Positions 9,046 through 18,513 of a stretch of DNA of 64,000 nucleotides are shown in pieces. The number at the start of each line of letters is the position of its first letter. The stretch's first letter is position 1. A program made the translations under genes and the position numbers. A model generated the notes under the pieces. It saw only the letters and a list, made by a program, of their open reading frames with translations. It had not been told where the DNA came from and ran no database searches. The DNA lies in NCBI GenBank assembly GCA_947629525.1, contig CANREB010000003.1:62001-126000 (forward strand). Direction: 5' to 3'. Source of the DNA: an uncultured Lachnospiraceae bacterium (GTDB taxonomy: Bacteria > Bacillota > Clostridia > Lachnospirales > Lachnospiraceae).

Positions 9046-11112
9046 TTATACGTCTATCGTGAGTTTTCTCTCCATATCGCGGTACAGCCTCTGCCTCGAG
9101 CAGTTATCCTTTGCCGTTATCCACAGATCGTAAGTATCTTTAGGAAGGGCACCTTCATATATACGGCAGTAAAAGCCTGTCAGGTCAACGTTTGTCTGAT
9201 TTTCAAGTATTGCCGCCACATCCTTGCGATAGCGCTTTTGGACAGGAAGTTCCCAGACATGACCTACATTGTTCACAAAAAGCAGTTTGAAACTATAACG
9301 CGCGTTATCAGCGTCAGGCACATACGCCCATCCCTTAAGCAGATAATACGGCTTTTTGGCATAACGCTCCTTTTTGCAGTCCTCAGTCGTCACCATGATC
9401 GCGTTATTCATCTTGCGCCTGCTCGGAAGCGCCTTGCCCCTGCTTAGCGCATCCGCATAATCGGCGGAATCGGCAAGCTCATATGCCTCGACCTGACGGC
9501 ACTGATATTCAGGCTCCCCGTCATTCATCAGAGTTCCTATGAACGGATCCTTGTGAAAAAACTGCCTGTGTCTGCCGTAAAGCACCTCCTGCTCATCCAT
9601 AAGGCGCTGCATCTTGTTTTTATCTTTCATATCATCGCCGCGGCTCAACGACTCGTGGTGATACAGTACGATATCATTCCGCTGCACATTATACAATCCT
9701 TTAACGCACAGCCTGAAACACAGATCAACATCATTATAAGCCACCGCAAGTCCCTCATACAGCCCTCTTACTGCCTTGAAATGTTCTTTTTTCATAAGAA
9801 GGCATGCCGCCGTGACTCCTATCATGTCATACACAAAACGGTTCCTGCCATAATAGTATGAAACACTGTCGTCCATCTGCTTGAGTTTATGTCCCGGACC
9901 ATATATGGTATTGCTGATCCCGACATGCTGAATAAGGCTTGAATTCGGATAGAGAAGTTTTGCTCCGACAGCGCCGACATGCTTAAGCGAAGCCTGTCCA
10001 AGCATCTTTGTCAGCCACATATCCTCGATTACCTCCATATCGTCATTCAGCAGCAGTATATAATCGCCATTTGCCTTGTCCGCACCAATATTGCACATCT
10101 TTGAAAAATTAAATTCCATAGGCTGATATATATATGAAAACGCGCACTCTTCTCTGAAAGAATCGATAACTATGCGGTTTCTTTCCGTGCTTCCGTTATC
10201 CACAACTATGATTTCAAAATTTTTATACGATGTATGTTTATAGACGGAACGTATGCACTGTTTTAACACCTCGGGATTATCCTTTGACGGTATGACGATA
10301 CTGACGAGCGGTTCGCCGTCCACATCATAAACAGGATATGTTATACCGCTTTCAATATCAAGCATCATAACACCCTTAAGACCTCGCCGCTCAAAAGCCG
10401 CCTTGCGTATGCGGTCATACTTTACACCGACTCCGATAAAGTTCGTGCTGTGCATAAGCTCCTCTGCTATCTCCTTACGGTTTTTCCCATGCCTGTAGGC
10501 GTGGAAAAGCACCTTTTCGATATGTCCCGCGCGTTTGCCGCTCTCCGTCGCCTTAAGCGCAAAATCATATATATTCTTTCTGAAATCCTCGTCGCCAAGC
10601 CATTCAATGCCTGTGAACGCGCTCTTCCTTATGGCAAATATGTTTCCAAAATAAAAAAACGAAAAAAGAGTATCGGGCGACCACATAGGCTTCGTCCATG
10701 GGAATATACGATGACAGAGCTCATCTTCCCTGTACATCTGCGCATTTTCTTCCTGCTCATCGCAAAGCGCCCACACATCCTCATCAGCATACACTATGTC
10801 CGTATCGCTGTGAGTATCAAAGTAACGCATGAACTCGCCAAAAGCGCGCACAGATATTTTTCCCTCCTGCGACGCAAATATTATATACTCATGTTTTACG
10901 TCGTCTAGTGAAAAATCTCTGCCGCACTGCTCCATATACACAACACCAAGCGAAGGATACTCCTCTTCTTCAATCTCATCCGCATTGCTAAGTTCCGTCT
11001 GCTTTATCCACAGCAGATACGGATCAGTCTGGCAGCGCAGCTGCCTCTGATATTCATTGATACATTTTTCATACAGCTTATTCTGAACAGCTTCTTTTAT
11101 ATTCCCTATCAT
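9046..11112 (-). CDS. GT2 glycosyltransferase, paralogue of the downstream gene
   Basis: Encodes 688 residues with the same plan as 7040-9022: a degenerate N-terminal GT segment (VYADEDV, PWTKPMWSPDT), an intact GT2 domain from about residue 275 (VSIVIPSKDN, IIVDNGSTE, LLLNDDMEV, AYNDVDLCFRLCVKGLYN, YHHESLSRG) and the shared C-terminal domain (GWAYVPDADN, LPVQKRYRKDVA, PKDTYDLWI). The pair looks like an old tandem duplication that has diverged, which would suit a polymer with two similar linkages. The start is uncertain: ATG 11112 follows a purine-rich GAAGAGAG only two to six bases away; GTG 11124 is the alternative. Cotranscribed with its neighbours. Confidence 0.83.
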   Translation of the reverse strand: MIGNIKEAVQNKLYEKCINEYQRQLRCQTDPYLLWIKQTELSNADEIEEEEYPSLGVVYMEQCGRDFSLDDVKHEYIIFASQEGKISVRAFGEFMRYFDTHSDTDIVYADEDVWALCDEQEENAQMYREDELCHRIFPWTKPMWSPDTLFSFFYFGNIFAIRKSAFTGIEWLGDEDFRKNIYDFALKATESGKRAGHIEKVLFHAYRHGKNRKEIAEELMHSTNFIGVGVKYDRIRKAAFERRGLKGVMMLDIESGITYPVYDVDGEPLVSIVIPSKDNPEVLKQCIRSVYKHTSYKNFEIIVVDNGSTERNRIVIDSFREECAFSYIYQPMEFNFSKMCNIGADKANGDYILLLNDDMEVIEDMWLTKMLGQASLKHVGAVGAKLLYPNSSLIQHVGISNTIYGPGHKLKQMDDSVSYYYGRNRFVYDMIGVTAACLLMKKEHFKAVRGLYEGLAVAYNDVDLCFRLCVKGLYNVQRNDIVLYHHESLSRGDDMKDKNKMQRLMDEQEVLYGRHRQFFHKDPFIGTLMNDGEPEYQCRQVEAYELADSADYADALSRGKALPSRRKMNNAIMVTTEDCKKERYAKKPYYLLKGWAYVPDADNARYSFKLLFVNNVGHVWELPVQKRYRKDVAAILENQTNVDLTGFYCRIYEGALPKDTYDLWITAKDNCSRQRLYRDMERKLTIDV

Positions 11113-11153
11113 TACTCTCTTCACTTCTGCACTGTTTTTCTTTTCTTACATCA

Positions 11154-13244
11154 CTAAATATGTCTTTTGATATATCTTCCGGCACGTGAGAAAATATTTC
11201 CGCCTGCCTCGTCCAATGCCTTGTTCGCAAGCTGCGCCGCTATCGGTTCGGGCAGCTCGCTGACCTCCATATCAACATACAGTTTCTTACCGCCTGCCAC
11301 TTTTATTGTTATATTGGGATCAGAACCGTCGAATACTATATAACCGTTATCCTGTACTGCGCCGTTCGTTTCGATCTGACCTCGCGTACATTTTCGCTCC
11401 CCCACCCTTATCTCATTTATCTTTACCGCACATGGATATTCGCAGGGGTCTATCCTCATCCTCAGCGCATTCTCCGGTATATCAAGCAATAGTTTCATAT
11501 ATTTCTGCTCAATATAGGCATCCTTGACTTCAAATGAATTTTCCTCGCTGAAGCCGCCATTACAGTCGATATATATTTTAGGAAGGAATTTATTATCCGC
11601 ATATACGCAGTAATCAAGCATTCCCGAAAGCGCATATGCCCTGTTGCCTATAAGCTCCCTCATTTCGCTGACGCAGACACGGCTGCCGCTTATCTGCCGC
11701 TGAAGCCGCTTCTCCTGACGCGCCGCCTCCTCGACCTGCTGCTCTGAAAAACCAAGGATATCATACATAAGCATATCCCTGCACGCTTTTCTCGTATCGC
11801 TGCCGAGCATATAATTATAAAAAGCTCTGAAAGCTATATTCTTTGCCGATATTTTGCGTTCAAATGTCCATTCGTAATCAATGATATGCCATTTATCGCC
11901 ATCCACCAGTATATTTGGAAATATAAAATCAATATTGCTCACATTTGAGTCGTCCGCGTTATATTCAAGCCATTCCATATACTCGCTTATAAGACGCTTA
12001 AAACCGTCCATGTCCGCACGCGAAAGACACTCGTCAAGCATCGACTCAAGCGTAACGCCGCCACAGAATTCAAACTTCAGCCCGCATTTAACATTACCCG
12101 CTACGGGCTCGCATCTGTTTATATCGATCTTAGTGCCCTCGTAACGCTTTGACAACAGCTCATATGCGCGCTGTATATTCGCGATATGCTTATACGCGTA
12201 TGACGTATCCGGCAGTTTTTCGACATGGAACTGCTTAGGCGTATCTTTTACGAACAATGTGCGGATAGCCCACTGCCTGTTCCTGTCATTTGAGAACTTC
12301 GCATAGATCACCTTAGGCTCACCGCCCACTACAAGAAGGTATGAATTGGAAAAAAGCGGAAATTCCTTCTCGTCTATTATCTCATCAAACACACGCGTCT
12401 CGTCAAACAAAATAACGCGCTCTCTGTCGAAATTGCGCAGATTGTTGCACAGCTCGCCGCGTTTGGGAAGATATTTGTCTGAATATATCGTTGTCATGAA
12501 CTTATAATCAGGATAGGGATAGTAAAAGAAATATTCATGTATGCCGACATTTGCAAGTATGCGCTCAAGACCTTTTCGCGTAAACGTCCGCGCCGAACCG
12601 CCCTCATGATAACCCTCAAGCCCGGAAAAATAAGTGCCCAGATGATCCTCACGGCATCCTGCCCAGTATTTAAGCCCGAATTTGTTTTCAATGGCAATGA
12701 TAAGACGTCCGTCAAGTTTCCTGTGGCGGTTGCATATCCGCATAAAATCTTCATATGGCTTGTCGCCGCCTATATATGCCTGTCCGTACTCAAAAACGCC
12801 GATAAGAAGCACATAGTCGAAATCCTCGGGAAGAGACGGCTCAATATCTTTAAAATTGCCCACCTTTATCGTGATATTACCGCACTCTCTGTTCCTGTAG
12901 GCATTTACAAGGCTCCTCTTTTTTGACAGATCTACGCAGGTAACACTCCCGGCGCGCTTTGCCACGGCACCTGTGATTGCTCCGCAGCCCGAACCGATCT
13001 CAAGCACTTTATCTGTTTTTTTAAACGGGATCCAGTCAACTATATTTGACCTGAAACGGGAAAAATGGTAAAAGATCGGCCAGCTTTTTTTCTGCACTAT
13101 GATTTCAGGAAAATCCTCAGCGGTATGGTTTATCGCGATATCAAGCATCTCATCCTCAATATCGCCGTCGGTGTAAATATCTTCTCCTGAATAATAGCTT
13201 AAATCAAGCACCACATTTCCAATTTTCTCAAACTTGTCTGCCAT
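11154..13244 (-). CDS. WbdD-like methyltransferase-kinase fusion, probable chain terminator
   Basis: Encodes 696 residues. Residues 45-250 are a class I SAM methyltransferase: VLEIGSGCGAITG at 80-92, the acidic ribose-binding CVDLS at about 103, LLIGVFEY at about 147. Residues 300-500 resemble an APH/protein-kinase fold: the catalytic loop DFIFPN (Asp439, Asn444; the D-x4-N signature) and IIDYEW (Asp456, equivalent to the metal-binding DFG Asp). A short coiled coil (about 502-530) and a C-terminal beta domain follow. In E. coli O8/O9a, WbdD couples these two activities to cap the growing chain and set its length. Its position directly after wzt fits that job. GGGAG seven bases before ATG 13244 supports the start. 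The capping group here is an inference. Confidence 0.72.
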   Translation of the reverse strand: MADKFEKIGNVVLDLSYYSGEDIYTDGDIEDEMLDIAINHTAEDFPEIIVQKKSWPIFYHFSRFRSNIVDWIPFKKTDKVLEIGSGCGAITGAVAKRAGSVTCVDLSKKRSLVNAYRNRECGNITIKVGNFKDIEPSLPEDFDYVLLIGVFEYGQAYIGGDKPYEDFMRICNRHRKLDGRLIIAIENKFGLKYWAGCREDHLGTYFSGLEGYHEGGSARTFTRKGLERILANVGIHEYFFYYPYPDYKFMTTIYSDKYLPKRGELCNNLRNFDRERVILFDETRVFDEIIDEKEFPLFSNSYLLVVGGEPKVIYAKFSNDRNRQWAIRTLFVKDTPKQFHVEKLPDTSYAYKHIANIQRAYELLSKRYEGTKIDINRCEPVAGNVKCGLKFEFCGGVTLESMLDECLSRADMDGFKRLISEYMEWLEYNADDSNVSNIDFIFPNILVDGDKWHIIDYEWTFERKISAKNIAFRAFYNYMLGSDTRKACRDMLMYDILGFSEQQVEEAARQEKRLQRQISGSRVCVSEMRELIGNRAYALSGMLDYCVYADNKFLPKIYIDCNGGFSEENSFEVKDAYIEQKYMKLLLDIPENALRMRIDPCEYPCAVKINEIRVGERKCTRGQIETNGAVQDNGYIVFDGSDPNITIKVAGGKKLYVDMEVSELPEPIAAQLANKALDEAGGNIFSRAGRYIKRHI

Positions 13245-13282
13245 TCTGATCTCCCTTGATTCCGTTTATATTTTTATGATGT

Positions 13283-14641
13283 TCACGCTCTGTATTGAAT
13301 GATATTATCTGCATGCTGCCTTCCGGCATCACATACAGTGACCTTTGAATCCATATCGTAATATCCTACAGTGTTTTTATCTGATATGACTGTCACGTCA
13401 AGCGCATCGTATAACCTGTGGTACACCTTAAAATCGTTTCCTTCGTAGCCAGTCACACCAAAAGAGATAAGATACTCTCCTCCCTGAAGCGACATTCTCT
13501 GTGTGAAAGTAACTTCCTTCACCATACCTTCACGCACAGGCTCCAAAAAAGCTTTTTCAAACATAGTATTAGTGCCGGTTATCTCCGTTCCCTTTGCGGT
13601 CTTTATGGAAAAAGCGAAGATCGGGGCGGGAAGGTCGCTGTCAAACCGCACTTTCATGCAAATGGTAAATTCCATTCCCTTGATAACGGCGTTCGTGCGT
13701 GTTCCCTTGTCGTCAATGATATAAAACTCCTCAATTTCAGCCTGCTTTGTGCCGTATTCGAGTGTTTTTGATGTTTTGTCCGCTCCTGAGCGCGCTCTTT
13801 TGCGCTCCGCCGCTTTTACCTCGACAGCCTCCTTAACATCGGCATCGTTGACAAGACTGTTTTCCGATTTATTTTCCGGAATTTCGTACTGCCCGACAAG
13901 GACACGCTTAAAGTCGTCGATCATATCCTTTGGCATGCCTTCGCCAAGCTTAACGCCCTGATTGAGAAGTATTACTCTGTCGCAGTATTTGGCGATACTG
14001 CTCAGATCGTGGCTCACTATAATGATAGTCTTTCCCATCTGTTTAAATTCTTCAAACTTATGATAACATTTTGCCTGAAAAAATACATCGCCCACGGAAA
14101 GCGCCTCATCGACTATGAGTATCTCAGGTTCTATATTTATCGCAACCGAAAAAGCAAGTCTGACAAACATACCGCTTGAGTATGTCTTTACAGGCTGATA
14201 CACATAATCGCCTATATCGGCAAAGTCAAGGATATCAGCCATCCTCGCGTCTATCTCTGCCTTTGAAAAGCCGTTCATTGTACCGTTTAAATAAATATTC
14301 TCCATTCCGGAATATTCCTGATTAAAACCTGCTCCAAGCTCCAAAAGCGCCGAGATCCTTCCATCGACTTCAACGCTGCCGCTCGTGGGGCTGAGAACAC
14401 CTGTTATTATTTTAAGTATCGTAGACTTACCCGAGCCGTTAGTGCCGATGATACCCACACATTCGCCCTGCTTAATGTCAAAGCTGACATTCGATAAGGC
14501 ATGGTGCTCCTTGTATTTCTTTGTTTTCGTCAGTCCAAGCGCCTCTTTAAGCCTGTCCATGGGCTTTTCATACAGTTTATAAACTTTACATATATCTTTT
14601 ACGGATATCGCAGTCTCCCTGCTCTCAAATTTATCACTCAT
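13283..14641 (-). CDS. wzt: Polysaccharide ABC exporter ATPase with C-terminal recognition domain (Wzt type)
   Basis: Encodes 452 residues. The ATPase domain has Walker A GTNGSGKST (about 68-76), the family-typical signature YSSGM in place of LSGGQ, Walker B ILIVDEALSVGD and the switch region IIVSHD. Residues about 300-430 form a Wzt_C-like beta-sandwich (EIEEFYIIDDKG, FSIKTAKGTEITGTN, GGEYLISFGV). In O9a-type systems this domain binds the capped chain end before export. The start is ATG 14641: GGAG sits five bases upstream, immediately behind the wzm stop. The longer frame from 14653 overlaps that stop. It drives export of the finished polymer with the permease gene upstream and pairs functionally with the methyltransferase-kinase downstream. 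Confidence 0.9.
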   Translation of the reverse strand: MSDKFESRETAISVKDICKVYKLYEKPMDRLKEALGLTKTKKYKEHHALSNVSFDIKQGECVGIIGTNGSGKSTILKIITGVLSPTSGSVEVDGRISALLELGAGFNQEYSGMENIYLNGTMNGFSKAEIDARMADILDFADIGDYVYQPVKTYSSGMFVRLAFSVAINIEPEILIVDEALSVGDVFFQAKCYHKFEEFKQMGKTIIIVSHDLSSIAKYCDRVILLNQGVKLGEGMPKDMIDDFKRVLVGQYEIPENKSENSLVNDADVKEAVEVKAAERKRARSGADKTSKTLEYGTKQAEIEEFYIIDDKGTRTNAVIKGMEFTICMKVRFDSDLPAPIFAFSIKTAKGTEITGTNTMFEKAFLEPVREGMVKEVTFTQRMSLQGGEYLISFGVTGYEGNDFKVYHRLYDALDVTVISDKNTVGYYDMDSKVTVCDAGRQHADNIIQYRA

Positions 14642-14652
14642 ACGCTTCTCCA

Positions 14653-15654
14653 TTATAATACGTCGGCAAAATGCACTTTAAGCCTCCTGAATATCAGGGC
14701 GCCCAGTCCAAACAGGACTACAGTCACTATCCAAAAATACGACGTAGAATAAAAGTCCTGCCAAAACCATGTCTTTGTAAACATGGCGTCCCTATAACCG
14801 TTGACTATATAAAACACCGGATTTATCTTAAGGATCTTCTGTATAACGGGATTATCGTCCAGACGCGAGATGTTCCACAATATCGGCGTAGCCCACATCC
14901 CCACCTGAAGCAGTATATTAATAATCTGTGTCAAATCCCTGAAAAATATAACTATCGCGCATGTAGAATAACTCAAAGCAAGCACGAACATAAACATGCA
15001 GAAGCTGTAATAAATAAGCTGCAAAAGATAAATATCAGGCTTGTACCCATATACAAAGTACACCAAAAGCATAAAGCACACAAAAAAGATATGAATAAAT
15101 GACGCCGCTATAAGTTTCACTATAGGTATGATGCTTATCTTAAACACTACCTTCTTAACAAGATAGCTGTACTCCAAAAGCGATGTCGTTCCGTTATTTA
15201 TCGCCTCACTGAAATAAAACCACGGAACAAGACCCGCCGTAAGCCACAGGACATACGGCGCCTCAACGCCTACAGTGAGCACTTCAAGCTTATCCCTTGC
15301 CATGACATGTCCAAACACGAACCAGTACAAAAGCACTGTTACAACAGGCTGGGTAAACGCCCATACGCGCCCCATATATGAACCCGCATAACGGTTTTTA
15401 AAATCGTTTTTTGACAGTTTCCAAATAAGCTCCCTTGACTGCCATAACTCAACAGGCAGCGATACAAGCTTGTCATAAAAGCGGTGGAATATTAAAATCG
15501 CACCCGTTATCATAAAACAGGCGATAACTTTTTTAATATTTTCCTCATGTTGGTCGGCGAGCGGATTATGATGTATTACAATAACGGCTGCCATTATCAC
15601 AGCCGCAACAGTAACCAATGCTTTAATTGCTCTTTTCGATACACCTTTTTTCAT
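14653..15654 (-). CDS. wzm: Polysaccharide ABC exporter permease (Wzm/TagG type)
   Basis: Encodes 333 residues of ABC-2 membrane type. The interfacial helix SRELIWKLSKNDFKNRYAGS and the SYMGRVWAFTQPV segment are characteristic, followed by six membrane helices and the C-terminal NPVFYIVNGYRDAMF loop. The first about 70 residues add two more hydrophobic segments (about 10-27 and 42-60) that typical Wzm proteins lack. It forms the membrane channel through which the Wzt ATPase moves undecaprenyl-linked polymer. ATG 15654 overlaps the rmlC stop as TAATG with AGGGGAAG before it, indicating translational coupling. Confidence 0.9.
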   Translation of the reverse strand: MKKGVSKRAIKALVTVAAVIMAAVIVIHHNPLADQHEENIKKVIACFMITGAILIFHRFYDKLVSLPVELWQSRELIWKLSKNDFKNRYAGSYMGRVWAFTQPVVTVLLYWFVFGHVMARDKLEVLTVGVEAPYVLWLTAGLVPWFYFSEAINNGTTSLLEYSYLVKKVVFKISIIPIVKLIAASFIHIFFVCFMLLVYFVYGYKPDIYLLQLIYYSFCMFMFVLALSYSTCAIVIFFRDLTQIINILLQVGMWATPILWNISRLDDNPVIQKILKINPVFYIVNGYRDAMFTKTWFWQDFYSTSYFWIVTVVLFGLGALIFRRLKVHFADVL

Positions 15655-16226
15655 TACTTCCCCTGCCTAAAATCTTTAATACCGCCCCATTTTTTATCCT
15701 TATCCGACATGATAAGCTCCATTCCCTCGGGGATATTCCAGTCGATTCCTATATCGGGATCGTTCCAAAGCAGTCCGCCTTCATCGTCAGGGTGATAAAA
15801 GTCCGTACATTTATAGCAGAACTCGGCATATTCAGAAAGCACAAGAAAACCATGCGCAAAATTTTTCGGCACGAAAAACTGCTTTTTATTTTCCTCGGTA
15901 AGATGCACACCGTACCATTTGCCAAAAGTCTTTGAGCCCTCACGCAAGTCAACGACTACGTCGTACACTTCTCCTTTTATGACTCTCACAAGCTTATCCT
16001 GAGGATAATGCTTCTGAAAATGAAGCCCTCTCAGAACGCCTCTTTTTGAAGCCGACTGGTTGTCCTGCACAAAAACCTTATCTATGCCTGCGGCTTTAAA
16101 ATCATTGTAGTTGTAGGTCTCCATAAAATAGCCTCTGTTATCTCCAAAAACCTGCGGTGTTACCACTTTTAACCCTTCGATCGTAACTCCGTCAACAACA
16201 CATTCCTCTACTGTGATCTTACCCAT
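15654..16226 (-). CDS. rmlC: dTDP-4-dehydrorhamnose 3,5-epimerase
   Basis: Encodes 190 residues, the normal RmlC length. Cupin motifs are intact: DNRGYFMETYN, VQDNQSASKRGVLRGLHFQ with the catalytic His in LRGLHFQ, DLREGSKTFGKW, and FAHGFLVLSE. It converts dTDP-4-keto-6-deoxyglucose to the L-lyxo 4-keto sugar in dTDP-rhamnose synthesis in the cytoplasm. GGAGG six bases before ATG 16226 is a strong ribosome site. It is separated from rmlA by a muramidase gene, an unusual interruption, and is coupled to wzm downstream. Confidence 0.95.
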   Translation of the reverse strand: MGKITVEECVVDGVTIEGLKVVTPQVFGDNRGYFMETYNYNDFKAAGIDKVFVQDNQSASKRGVLRGLHFQKHYPQDKLVRVIKGEVYDVVVDLREGSKTFGKWYGVHLTEENKKQFFVPKNFAHGFLVLSEYAEFCYKCTDFYHPDDEGGLLWNDPDIGIDWNIPEGMELIMSDKDKKWGGIKDFRQGK

Positions 16227-16275
16227 TTTAATCCTCCATACTGCCTTTCACGGCAAAAATAATAAATTTATCTGC

Positions 16276-17577
16276 TTACAGTCCAAGATAGCTTACATTC
16301 AAGTCTACCCTGCCTTCAATGCCTGCCACCGCTCCGCTCGACGTGTACTGCCACATATCATATTTCCCCTCATAAAGCGGCGTCTGCCTGTATTCCGCAA
16401 GCCATATTTTTATATCATAAAACTCACCGGGGTCAAGATTATTGTAGTACCAGTTGCGGCTTGAATATACGCCTGCGTCCAGTTCCGCATTCTGTATCGT
16501 CTGGCAGAACGCATTTACCACAGCTGTTCTTGTCGCCATATCAAGCCCGTCAGCCCTTCCGTTGCCTCCCGCGCCCTCTATATCAATGAATATAGGGTAA
16601 TCAGGCTTTATTCCGTCAAGCAGGGCAATGACCATACTTGCCTCCTCAACAGCTTCGACCAAATCGACTGCCTGTGAAAAGAAATACACGCCAACCTTTA
16701 TCCCTGCTTCTCTTGCTTCCTCGATATTTTTGTAAAAATACGGATCCTCAACAAGCAGTCCTGATGATGAGCCGCGGTATCCGCATCGTATAATGGCAAA
16801 CTCTACGCCTTCCTCCTTGACCACATCCCAGTCTATATCCTTGTTCCATTTTGACACGTCGATTCCAAGCGCGACCGCGTTATCGCGTTCCTGCGTGTCA
16901 AGAAGCGCGGTATACTGTGTGTCGTCTTCATCGGTCTCGTCAACAGCCTCGTTTGTCATCTCGGAATCGTCTTTTATTACATCAACTTCATTCTCTGAAT
17001 GTACAAAATAACTTATGTCGTCTATCGGTACATATGAAACTATTGACTGCACATTCACTTTAGCGGGCTCGCTTGGCACTTCAAATCCTTCAAGACCGCT
17101 AAGCGTCACTTCATAATCCCCGGGCTTGACATTCGTTATATGGATAACGCCGTCCATGTCATCGTCAAAGTATGCTCCCTCACCGTTTATCTGCACCATA
17201 AAATCATGACCCGATACGGCATTGCCCTTATCGTCAACTATCTTGACCCTTATATCGCGCTCGACAGAGCTTGCAAGTACAGTAAGCGCAGCTTCGTCAT
17301 TATCGGAAGCATGGCTTAGGTTCGACCCCTTTGGCGTTTCCGCGTCAAAAAAATCTTCATCATTCAGAAAAGCTGACAGATCCGCACCGCTTACCCGCCC
17401 GTCTTCTTCTATTCCTATATCTCTTATATCGTTTTTTGCCGCAGTGTTTCCGCTGTCGTCGCTATTTTGCGGACCATTCATAAATTTTTTGTAATTTGAA
17501 ACCGCAACCACTGCCATAACAACAAGTACGGAACACAACGCAAGCAGAGTTGCCGCTCTTCTGCCTTTAGAGTCCAT
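16276..17577 (-). CDS. Membrane-anchored GH25 muramidase with SpaA-like domain
   Basis: Encodes 433 residues. A short basic N-terminus (KGRRAATL) leads into one membrane helix (about 9-26) with no cleavage motif, giving a type II protein facing the wall. Residues about 105-180 are a SpaA/Cna-B-like beta domain ([26 protein letters not shown]). Residues about 235-433 are a GH25 lysozyme: [27 protein letters not shown] and the catalytic IFIDIEG. It should cut the N-acetylmuramic acid bond in peptidoglycan. It overlaps rmlA by 11 bases. ATG 17577 is chosen because GAGG lies six bases before it; TTG 17583 is the alternative. Placement inside the rml-wzm-wzt operon suggests a role in polymer passage or attachment. 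Confidence 0.88.
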   Translation of the reverse strand: MDSKGRRAATLLALCSVLVVMAVVAVSNYKKFMNGPQNSDDSGNTAAKNDIRDIGIEEDGRVSGADLSAFLNDEDFFDAETPKGSNLSHASDNDEAALTVLASSVERDIRVKIVDDKGNAVSGHDFMVQINGEGAYFDDDMDGVIHITNVKPGDYEVTLSGLEGFEVPSEPAKVNVQSIVSYVPIDDISYFVHSENEVDVIKDDSEMTNEAVDETDEDDTQYTALLDTQERDNAVALGIDVSKWNKDIDWDVVKEEGVEFAIIRCGYRGSSSGLLVEDPYFYKNIEEAREAGIKVGVYFFSQAVDLVEAVEEASMVIALLDGIKPDYPIFIDIEGAGGNGRADGLDMATRTAVVNAFCQTIQNAELDAGVYSSRNWYYNNLDPGEFYDIKIWLAEYRQTPLYEGKYDMWQYTSSGAVAGIEGRVDLNVSYLGL

Positions 17578-18436
17578 TTGCAACCTCTACCAGATATTTG
17601 CCGTAATCTGTCTTCATAAGAGGCTCGGCAAGTTTCAAAAGCTGCTCTTTCGTTATGAAGCCTCTCTTGTAAGCTATCTCCTCTATACATGATATATACA
17701 GACCCTGCCTCTTTTGGAATGCACACACAAAATCGGCGGCATCAAGAAGCGAATCGTGATTACCTGTATCAAGCCATGCAAAACCGCGCCCCATAGTCTC
17801 GACTGTCAGCGTCCCACGCTTAAGGTATTCATTGTTTATGCTTGTGATCTCTATCTCTCCGCGCGCGGACGGTTTTACATTCCTTGCTATCTCTATAACG
17901 TCATTATCATAAAAATAAAGTCCCGGAACCGCATAATTGCTCTTAGGATTTTTGGGCTTCTCCTCTATTGATATCGCTTTTCCGTTCTCATCAAACTCTA
18001 CTACACCGTATTCCCTCGGATCCCTTACATAATATCCGAAAATAGTCGCGCCGCTTTCCTTTGCCGCCACTCTCTGTAAGAGTTTCGAGAAACTCTGTCC
18101 GTAGAAAATATTGTCGCCAAGCACAAGCGCGGCAGAATCGCTTCCGATAAAATCAGCCCCGATGATAAATGCGTCCGCAAGTCCGCGCGGCTGCTCCTGT
18201 ACAGCGTACTCCATACGAAGCCCGAGCTGCTCTCCCGTGCCGAAAAGCTCCTTAAACACCGGCAGATCCCTCGGCGTCGATATGATCAGAATATCTCTTA
18301 TGCCTGCAAGCATCAGAGTCGAAAGCGGATAGTAGATCATAGGCTTGTCATACACAGGCATGATCTGCTTTGAGATCGCCTTCGTGAGCGGATAGAGTCT
18401 TGTCCCCGAACCGCCTGCTAAAATAATACCTTTCAT
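17567..18436 (-). CDS. rmlA: Glucose-1-phosphate thymidylyltransferase
   Basis: Encodes 289 residues, typical of RmlA. It shows the nucleotidyltransferase signature [14 protein letters not shown], the conserved Lys in [38 protein letters not shown], and the metal-binding [13 protein letters not shown]. It makes dTDP-glucose from glucose-1-phosphate and dTTP, the first step of dTDP-rhamnose synthesis. It lies 77 bases after rmlB; the gap holds a hairpin (18473-18504) and an AAGGA ribosome site. Its 3' end overlaps the muramidase gene. Confidence 0.96.
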   Translation of the reverse strand: MKGIILAGGSGTRLYPLTKAISKQIMPVYDKPMIYYPLSTLMLAGIRDILIISTPRDLPVFKELFGTGEQLGLRMEYAVQEQPRGLADAFIIGADFIGSDSAALVLGDNIFYGQSFSKLLQRVAAKESGATIFGYYVRDPREYGVVEFDENGKAISIEEKPKNPKSNYAVPGLYFYDNDVIEIARNVKPSARGEIEITSINNEYLKRGTLTVETMGRGFAWLDTGNHDSLLDAADFVCAFQKRQGLYISCIEEIAYKRGFITKEQLLKLAEPLMKTDYGKYLVEVANGL

Positions 18437-18472
18437 ATTTGTCGTTTTGTTCCTTTCCTGTATTCTAAATAT

Positions 18473-18504
18473 GGGAACGCTATACCCGCGGTACCTGCGT
18501 TCCC
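18473..18504 (-). other. Intercistronic hairpin between rmlB and rmlA
   Basis: GGGAACGC and GCGTTCCC form a perfect 8-base stem; inside it TACC-GCG-GGTA can add four more pairs. No T-run follows, so it is not a typical terminator. It more likely shapes mRNA processing or stability, or tunes rmlA translation relative to rmlB. The rmlA start lies about 36 bases downstream. Confidence 0.6.
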
Positions 18505-18513
18505 TGTCATAAG

